Made by a program: the position numbers and the translations under genes
The notes under the pieces: generated by a model
What the model saw: the letters and a program-made list of their open reading frames with translations, nothing else
The model's database searches: none
What the model was told of the DNA's origin: nothing
Shown: positions 23,073 to 28,653 of the stretch, in pieces
How the letters are laid out: the number at the start of each line of letters is the position of its first letter
Numbering within the stretch: the stretch's first letter is position 1
DNA from: Baffinella frigidus
Lineage: Eukaryota; Cryptophyceae; Cryptomonadales; Baffinellaceae
Assembly (NCBI GenBank): GCA_026770585.1
Contig: MU646357.1
Span: forward strand, 568,259 to 596,911
Direction: 5' to 3'
DNA: 28,653 nt

Positions 23073-23651
23073 ATCCCGTAAGTGGCCATGCCGTCAAATT
23101 TGACGGCCAAGAGGTCCTAGGCAGGTCCTAGGGCCCTACGGTAGAGCCTATGAGCCTTTTGGCCACTTAAGGGATACAGCAGGAGCGAGAAGGCCTCCTC
23201 CTGCGGGGAGAGACCTTTAGGTCTTTTTTAGGTCCTTCAGGTCCTTTAGGTTTTGATATCTCCCAAAATATCCCAACGACACGCCTTTCTGTAGAACAAT
23301 CTGCAGACAGTGGTCATGTTGGTTGTGATCCGATTTCAGGGGTTCCTCGCTCACAAGGATCCCGCCCTTAGGACCACCGTAGGGCCCTAGGCACAAGCCT
23401 ACTGTAGGCTTCTGGGAGGGCGCGCCCCCTTGTGAGAGAAGTGCTTCTCCAAACGCGTGATTTCTCTGTCCGACTCCTGCGAGGGCTGGCACGGCCACAC
23501 GGTGGACTACGGACCTTTCACTCAAAGTCAACTTGCCTTGAGGCAGTTAACTTCAAGGATTTTCTGGTGCAATTTGGTCACGTAACACCCTGAATTCCAG
23601 CCCCAACGAAACCCTCGTAGCCCACCGTGTGATGCTTCCAGCTAGCGGATC
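22974..23651. repeat. Arm 2 of the 678-bp inverted duplication
   Basis: The reverse complement of 14281-14958. Both arms keep the same order of nested elements and similar length, with differences such as ATCTGCAGACAGTGGTCATG against CATGACCACTATCTGCAGAT. The translated frames of the two arms differ at about ten of 104 positions. Confidence 0.85.
23072..23176. mobile_element. TATCCCTTAAGTGGCC TIR element, copy 4
   Basis: TATCCCGTAAGTGGCCATGC to TTGGCCACTTAAGGGATA. It is the counterpart of 14756-14860 inside the inverted duplication. Confidence 0.8.
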
Positions 23652-23819
23652 TTTGTTATTACACTCACAACTGAGTGACGCTATGTGGTCACCCGAGACC
23701 GGACTGCCCCCCTCAGAGCCGCTCACACGCACCCACCTCCCCCCGCGAGAGAGATTGGTAATTGATCGCCAAACAACCAGCGTCAGCCCCGCACATTCCT
23801 TACGCATTGTGCTACTTAC

Positions 23820-23877
23820 TGTACCCCGTGTCGGCAACTCTTACGAGTTTTTCCCGGATGGATTCTATCTCCGCCTC
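23820..23877 (-). CDS. Candidate exon EAEIESIREKLVRVADTGY, copy 2
   Basis: On the minus strand GGATTGCAG is followed by 58 nt encoding EAEIESIREKLVRVADTGY plus one base, then GTAAGT, an ideal donor. The frame is also open upstream to an acceptor TTCAG at 23944, adding ASSVLGALSLKKTPGVLS, so the exon could start at 23943 (124 nt). A paralogous exon of the same 58-nt length is at 25002-25059, beyond the telomere-like array. The peptide is a charged helix; family unknown. Confidence 0.5.
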
Positions 23878-23954
23878 CTGCAATCCCCCCGAGAGGACAC
23901 CCGGTGTCTTCTTGAGACTAAGCGCACCTAGAACGCTGCTAGCCTGAACTTGAG

Positions 23955-24120
23955 GAAAGGGTTTCGGGTTTCGGGTTTAGGTTTCAGGTTCCAGAATTTG
24001 GGGTTCAGGGTTTGGGGTTTGGGGTTTAGGTGGGATTTAGGGTTTAGGGTTTAGGGTTTAGGGTTTAGGGTTGAGTGTTTAGGGTTTAGGGTTTAGGGTT
24101 TAGGGTTTAGGGTTTAGGGT

Positions 24121-24152
<32 letters not shown>

Positions 24153-24860
24153 GGTTTAGGATGTAGGGTTGAGGGTTCAGGGTTAAGGTCTCTCTCACTT
24201 TGTTCTGGTTAGGATCTAGGGATTAGGGTGTGTGGTGTACGGTTTGGGGTTTGGGATGTAGAGTTTAGGGTTTAGGATTTAGGGTTCAGCGGTGGTTTAG
24301 GGTTCAGGGTTTAGGGTTTAGGATTCAGGGTTCAGGGTTTAGGGTTTAGGGTTTAGGGCTTGGGGCTTAGGGCTTAGGGTTTAGGGTTTAGGGTTTAGGT
24401 TTTATTTTTCAGGGTTTAGTGATTAGGGTTTGGGGGTTAAGGGTTAGGGATTAGGGTTTAGGGTGTATAGTGTACGGTGTAGGGTTCAGGGTTCAGGGTT
24501 CAAGGCTTAGGGTGTAGGGTGTAGGGTGTAGGGTGTAGAGTTTAGGGTTTAGGGTTTAGGGTCTAGGGTTTAGGGTTTAGGGTTCAGGGTTTAGGGTTTA
24601 AAGGTTAGGGTTTAGGTTTGATGGTTCAGGGTGTAAGGTGTAGGGGTTAGGGTTAAGGTTTAAGGTTTAGGGTTTAGGGTGTAGGGTTTAGGGTTTAGGG
24701 TTAAGGGTTTAGGGTTTAGGGATTAGGGTTAAGGGTTTAGGGTTCAGGGTGTAGGGTTTAGGGGTTAGGGTTTAGGGTTCAGGGTTTAGGGTTTAGGGTT
24801 TAAGTTTTAGGGTTAGGGTTTAGGGTTTGGTGTTTAGGGTTCAGGGTTTAAATTTTGGGG
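23955..24860 (+). repeat. Interstitial telomere-like array of about 900 bp
   Basis: More than a hundred degenerate TTTAGGG units with variants TTCAGGG, TTGAGGG (block at about 24118-24160), GTGTAGGG (block at about 24505-24540), CTTAGGG and TTTGGGG. It lies between two copies of the EAEIES-type exon and, on the minus strand, would make up most of the intron between them. The array is too degenerate for an active chromosome end. Confidence 0.95.
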
Positions 24861-25001
24861 GTTCAACGGGGGAATAGGCTCCGCACCAACGCCGCGCGAG
24901 CACTTGCTCTGGCTTGACCCGCCCGCCCCAGAGGGATTGGTAATTTACTGCCGAGCAACCAGCGTCAGTGCCGCACATGCCTTCCGCATTGTGCTACATA
25001 C

Positions 25002-25059
25002 TGTACCCCGTGTCGGCCGCGCTTACGAGCTTTTTCCGGGTGGATTCTATCTCCACCTC
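25002..25059 (-). CDS. Candidate exon EVEIESTRKKLVSAADTGY, copy 1
   Basis: On the minus strand GGGCGTAG is followed by 58 nt encoding EVEIESTRKKLVSAADTGY plus one base, then GTATGT (a good donor). It is paralogous to 23820-23877 and similarity continues about 85 nt into the intron. The frame is intact although many residues differ between the copies, which suggests both were under coding constraint. Confidence 0.5.
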
Positions 25060-25147
25060 CTACGCCCGTCCCAGCTCCTGCACCGCCCCCGGGTGCCGCG
25101 GGCATGGTGTCCGGCCGTAGCATCCGAAAGGAGGCATGGCCTTTCTA

Positions 25148-25205
25148 CAGAACCGGTTCCGGTGTCCGCCTATGTTGGGAGCTCGAAGAACCTCAAGGAT
25201 CAAAA
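25148..25205 (+). mobile_element. GGACCT-tailed repeat end
   Basis: CAGAACCGGTTCCGGTGTCC, GCCTATGTTGGGAGCTCGAA and GAACCTCAAGGATCAAAAGG. It is the plus-strand version of the ends at 20606 and 25675. Confidence 0.6.
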
Positions 25206-25286
25206 GGGCAGCATTCCGGTTTCGCCGCGCGAACTGCGTGCGAAGAGCTTGACCCATCACCCTAGAGGCAACTCCAGGGCAAATCT

Positions 25287-25349
25287 TAAGTCAATCTCCC
25301 ACAGGTGCACTCGGATTCCGAGTGCATTTGTATGGGGGTTGACTTAAGA
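25287..25349. repeat. Hairpin TTAAGTCAATCTCCCACAGG...
   Basis: Outer arms TTAAGTCAA / TTGACTTAA and an inner stem GCACTCGGATTCCGAGTGC. CCATTTGCCCATAGGTT and CAATTTGCCCATAGGTT follow as a direct repeat at 25354-25400. Confidence 0.7.
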
Positions 25350-25385
25350 AACCATCCATTTGCCCATAGGTTGCCAACCATCAAT

Positions 25386-25495
25386 TTGCCCATAGGTTTC
25401 CTCCAGGATGGCGCTTCGATCAAGACATCGCGGGGAGCGGTCTGGATGGTCTTGTTTTGGTCCCTCGCTTGGCGCCACTTGTCCTGGAGGTACTT
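25386..25495 (-). CDS. Candidate coding fragment KYLQDKWRQARDQNKTIQ..., product unknown
   Basis: The minus strand encodes KYLQDKWRQARDQNKTIQ, then TAPRDVLIEAPSWRKPMG, with many G/C third positions and no repeats. It starts right where the TIR element at 25496-25621 ends. Removing that element and one copy of its 2-bp flank joins it in frame to LRWPFDAHQLYGGA (25622-25672). It looks like part of a real gene split by an insertion. No family recognised. Confidence 0.45.
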
Positions 25496-25621
25496 CCACG
25501 CCAGAGGGCTCGATGGAAACCGACGCCTTATCCACGCCAGATTTGGCATCGCTGACTCAAGTATTCAGGGGATTTCCCCTGAAAGATGTCAAAAGTGGAC
25601 ATTTTGATCCCTCTGGCGTGG
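25496..25621. mobile_element. TIR element, CCACGCCAGA family, copy 4, inside coding sequence
   Basis: TT-CCACGCCAGAGGGCTCG to GATCCCTCTGGCGTGG-TT: 126 bp with an apparent TT target duplication, comparable to TA at 3283 and 6922. Inside are GGGGATTTCCCC and a second CCACGCCAGATTTGG motif. It has no GT-AG ends. Confidence 0.75.
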
Positions 25622-25672
25622 TTGGCTCCGCCGTAGAGCTGGTGGGCGTCGAAAGGCCATCGCAGGCGAGTG
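25622..25672 (-). CDS. Candidate coding fragment LRWPFDAHQLYGGA, 5' to the insertion
   Basis: The minus strand reads ATRLRWPFDAHQLYGGA and then enters the TIR element. On its other side it is bounded by the tail of a GGACCTAAA repeat at 25675. It is continuous in frame with 25386-25495 if the element is removed. Confidence 0.4.
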
Positions 25673-25674
25673 GC

Positions 25675-25735
25675 GTCCTTTAGGTCCTTTGGGTTCTTCG
25701 AGCTCCCAACACAGGCGGACCGTGGCACCGGAATG
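25675..25735 (-). mobile_element. GGACCTAAA-tailed repeat end
   Basis: On the minus strand: CATTCCGGTGCCACGGTCCG, CCTGTGTTGGGAGCTCGAAG, AACCCAAAGGACCTAAAGGA. It joins directly to coding-like sequence. Confidence 0.6.
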
Positions 25736-25739
25736 GTCA

Positions 25740-26956
25740 AATCTAATTCCAAAAGGAAACATTCCAAAATTATTCATTTATTTATTTTATCACTTGCTGA
25801 CATGATTTTGTCAGCAGGTGTGAAGATACCTGTAAGACCAATCTGCCACCGTCTCGATTCTTCGCGAATCGTCTACGTGTCGCCCTTCTGTAGTCAACTC
25901 CCTCGATCGAGGGTCAGCTGTCCATCTACTCAACTCTGGAGGGGATCCTGATGACCGACCGCTAAAACGTGAACTAAAAGGATTTTGTTGCAGTGCGAAA
26001 AGATGGTGTTTTGTAGAGTTCCAATTCGACGGAATCTATCGAATAAGCCTTATCGATTACCTGGGCGTCCTTCGGAAACCTAATTTTCGGCCTGGGAGCC
26101 GGCCCGCCCCCCAAATTTTGGCCTGCCCGTCAGCAACTTTTATCTTGTCAGCAATTTTTTATCAAATCGCGAGCACGAAGTCGCTCGCGTTTTATAAAAA
26201 TTGGACACACTGTCTCAGCTCAAATAAAAGTAGAAGGACGCAAGAGGGTGTGTCGTTCACTCACTTTTGCAACCTCAACTGGAATTTACCACACGATTGG
26301 AGCCTTCAAAGAATGTTCTTTCCTTTTGATAGATGGACAGTTCTCATTAAGTCAGGACGTGACCAAATTTATGTGGCGATCCTCTGCGAATAAAATTCGC
26401 GAAATTAGGTTTCCGAAGCCCACCCTGTTTCGGATACATTTCCTTAGAAGTTCGAATATCGAATAGTTTTCGAATAGTTTTCGAGTTTTCGAATAGTTTT
26501 TTAAGTGCAAAAAGTTGACTTGAGCGAATTTGTTTTTGACTTTTTCGGCCCAAAGTCGATTTTTCGGGCAAAAAGTTCGCAAAAGTTGACTTTTTCTCGA
26601 GAAAGCGTCGTCAACTTTTACCAACTATTCGAAAACACGAATTCGCAACTATTCGACGAAATTTGTCGAATATCGAATACCACTATTCGAAATCCAGAAA
26701 GGTCAAATATCGAACAGTTTGGTTTCGAATTGTAACTCTAGTGTTTTGGAAGAATCCGATCTTGAAACGTCCTCGTTTTGGTTGGTTTTGAATCGACTGT
26801 CCGATAGAGCGTTTGCGGTATTGTACTTTTCGGGTCAGCGCGGATTTTGGGTCGGGGTCGGGAAGTCGGAAAAAATCGAAAATATCGAAAAAGGGCTCTA
26901 GTTTGTGTGACATATTATGGGTGGGGGGTGCATGTTGTCATCATATCAATGCATAA
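25740..26956. other. AT-richer block with TTCGAATA repeats
   Basis: Base composition differs from the rest of the window. A hairpin GCTGACATGATTTTGTCAGC lies near 25797; CTCGATCGAG is at about 25903; an inverted repeat (TTTTTATCAAATCGCGAGC / GCTCGCGTTTTATAAAAATT) is at 26152-26201. From about 26450 to 26720 TTCGAATA/TATTCGAA and AAAAGTTGACTT motifs recur in both orientations. A plus-strand frame at 26248-26466 (IGAFKECSFLLIDGQFSLSQ) is open but unassigned. No gene is confirmed. Confidence 0.5.
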
Positions 26957-27902
26957 AGCCGGTTTTTTGAGCGGGCTGATCTGAATAACGGTCATCTCAA
27001 AAATTCTAACTGGCCGGAGATCCTTAGGATTTCCCTTAGGCCCCAAATTCTAACTGGCCGGAAATAATTTTGAAAAAGACTTAAAATTGTAAGGGCCCCT
27101 CACAATTTTAAGTCGTTTTGTAAAGCGCGAAAAAAAAATCCAAAAAATGAAAATTCCGTGAGGCTGGCCCGCCATTCAAACGGCCATTACTCCTCGACCC
27201 CTGGGCCAAATCAATTGATCTTTGGATGGACCTCCTAGGATAGTGTCCTCTTTCGATCTGTGTGAATACTTCCTCCAGATAAAGTTTCACCAGGATTTAC
27301 TCAGCCAGAGCTAGACACCGGGAGGGCTGCGCAGAAGCCGCTTGTGCTCTCTCACCCTCTCTCTCTCTCTCTCTCTCGCTCGTTCGCTCCCTCGCTCGCG
27401 CGCAAGCAGCAGCAGACATTCGTACGGCGTCGATCCCTGTTTGTTTTACTCATCATCTGCCTGCAGGAGCACGATTTTCCGGACTGCCCTTGCAAGCACA
27501 TCCTGCTGCTGTGTGAATTGGATCTTACGTGTGCCTACTCTCGCCCCCTGTGCAGATGCGGCGAACGTCGGTCTGAACCGAACCCAGGCCCACCAGAGCG
27601 CGGCACACGGCCCTGACTGGCCGCCAAAGCACATTTCTGGGTCTCAGGAATCCGTCCCGGCACCGTCTCAGCAGGGCCGTACCTCGCGAACGGGACCCGG
27701 AGCACTGAGGAATAATCATCGATCCTGTTGCCAACTTTCCGCGCTGCTTCCAGCCAAACCAGTTCAGCCCCTGTCCCCCCACTCCCCGCACCTCAACTGG
27801 CCATATTCTCCCCCCTCCCCCCTTGAAGATTTTTGATTTTTTTAGGCCTTGAGATGACCGAAAGTACAGGTTATTTGGATCAGGCGGCTCAAAAAACCGG
27901 CT
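26957..27902. mobile_element. AGCCGGTTTTTTGAGC TIR element, long copy (946 bp)
   Basis: It shares both ends with 15583-15928. The left inner part (AACTGGCCGGAAATAATTTT, GAAAAAGACTTAAAATTGT) is also shared. The additional interior holds a (CT)n tract and exon-like sequence near 27465-27616. It could be a non-autonomous element that captured host sequence, or a less deleted parent. No transposase motif was recognised. Confidence 0.75.
27465..27616 (+). CDS. Candidate exon within the long AGCCGG element
   Basis: After CTGCCTGCAG the plus strand encodes EHDFPDCPCKHILLLCELDL and continues to CRCGERRSEPNPGPP before a stop at 27614. Cysteine-rich; SEPNPGP resembles the EXNPGP core of 2A-like peptides found in some retrotransposon proteins, but the expected aspartate two positions before the glutamate is arginine. 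A frame in register +1 is also open. Low certainty. Confidence 0.25.
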
Positions 27903-28009
27903 CTAAACCCTAAACCCGAAATCTCTCTCTGTCCCTCCCTCCCTCGTTTGTTCCCTCTCTCACACACAATCCTTTTTTCCTTCTCCCTCACACACACACT
28001 CTGTCCCTA

Positions 28010-28312
28010 ACACTTGAACCCTGAACCCTGAACCCTGAACCCTGAACTCTAAACCCTCAACCCTGAACCCTAAACCCTAACCCCTGACACCTAAACTATC
28101 AACCCTAAACACCAAACCCTAAACCCTAAACTCTAAGTTCCAATCCCCCCCTCAATCCCTCCCTTCCTCTCTTTTTATTTCCCTCCCTCGCCTCCCCCCC
28201 CTCTCGTACACACACAGTCTTTCCCTGAACCTGATCAGAACCCTAAAAAATTAATAATTACTAAACCGTAAGCCCTAAATACTAAACCATCAACCCCAAA
28301 CCCTAAATCTGG
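28010..28312 (+). repeat. C-rich telomere-like arrays with TC-rich spacer
   Basis: CCCTGAA block at 28018-28045 and mixed CCCTAAA/CCCTCAA units to 28140, then a TCCCTCCC-rich spacer, then CCCTAAA-type units at 28225-28312. Between 27903 and 28010 the sequence is CT/CA-rich and non-coding. Confidence 0.85.
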
Positions 28313-28319
28313 CCTCCCA

Positions 28320-28366
28320 GTGTTTGCTGGTGAACGGAATGCCAACTCTTGTTCGATAAACTTCGG
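28320..28366 (+). CDS. Candidate exon between oppositely oriented arrays
   Basis: CTGGCCTCCCAG (acceptor-like) follows the C-rich array. The plus strand then reads FAGERNANSCSINFG before a G/GTAGAG junction. Codon bias is weak. It is included only because it repeats the pattern of C-rich array, CAG and open frame, here on the plus strand. Confidence 0.2.
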
Positions 28367-28374
28367 GGTAGAGT

Positions 28375-28653
28375 GTTTTAGGGTTTCGAGCCTAGGGTTT
28401 ACGGTTTACGGTTTACGGTTTACGATTTACGGTTTACGGTTTACTGTTTACGGTTTACGGTTGAGGGTTCACGGTTCAGGGTTTAGGATTGAGGGTTTCA
28501 GGTGTAAGGTTTAGGGTTTGAGGTTTAGGGTTTCGGGTTTTGGGTTTGGGTTTGAGGATTGAGGGTTTAGGGTTAAGGGTTTAGGGTTTAGGGTTGAGGG
28601 TTGAGGGTTGAGGGTTTACGGCTTAGGGTCTAGGGTTTAGGTCTTAGGGTTGA
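28375..28653 (+). repeat. G-rich telomere-like array with TTTACGG block, runs off the window
   Basis: A homogeneous TTTACGG block (about 28398-28460) is followed by TTTAGGG, TTGAGGG and TTTGGG units to the end. It is oriented as a right-hand chromosome end would be, but is too degenerate to be a functional telomere by itself. Confidence 0.9.

Noticed and set aside
23955-24860. True telomere at the large TTTAGGG array
   Set aside because: Units are degenerate, unique sequence with paired exon-like copies lies on both sides, and the window continues for 3.8 kb beyond it.

Overview
The window looks like nuclear DNA of a repeat-laden, intron-bearing eukaryotic microalga or similar protist. The evidence is canonical GT-AG introns, TTTAGGG-type (plant/algal) telomere motifs at many internal sites, exons with G/C-rich third codon positions, and many short terminal-inverted-repeat (TIR) elements. 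The lineage cannot be fixed from sequence alone. A cryptophyte or another secondary-plastid alga is a guess from the style of the repeats. No rRNA, tRNA, CRISPR or bacterial operon structure was found.

Layout. 1-12.8 kb is a patchwork of TIR/hairpin elements, a 32-bp minisatellite and telomere-like arrays. Scattered between them are short coding-like islands, nearly all on the minus strand; the best chain is four in-phase exons at 12754-11878. 13.0-14.2 kb is a threefold tandem repeat, and 14.28-14.96 kb is one arm of a 678-bp inverted duplication whose other arm lies at 22.97-23.65 kb. 15.0-15.6 kb is microsatellite and poly-C. 15.6-17.4 kb holds dispersed repeats. 17.7-20.4 kb carries the one gene that can be modelled completely, a plus-strand tetratricopeptide-repeat (TPR) protein with four exons and 715 codons. 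20.4-25.7 kb is again element-dense, with minus-strand exon islands and a telomere-like array of about 900 bp. 25.7-27.0 kb is an AT-richer block, 27.0-27.9 kb a larger TIR element, and the window ends inside degenerate telomere-type arrays.

The most notable pattern is that telomere-type repeats sit inside predicted introns. One TPR intron is almost wholly CCCTAAA repeats, and at least nine other arrays end at a CAG/TAG acceptor followed by coding-like sequence. In every one of these the predicted sense strand is the C-rich (CCCTAAA) strand. Several of the exons occur as tandem copies separated by such arrays. A second pattern is that TIR families with unrelated ends share one central module of CCTAGG and CCTACGGTAGG palindromes.

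All exon calls other than the TPR gene rest on open frame, third-position bias and splice-site appearance. None has transcript support here.
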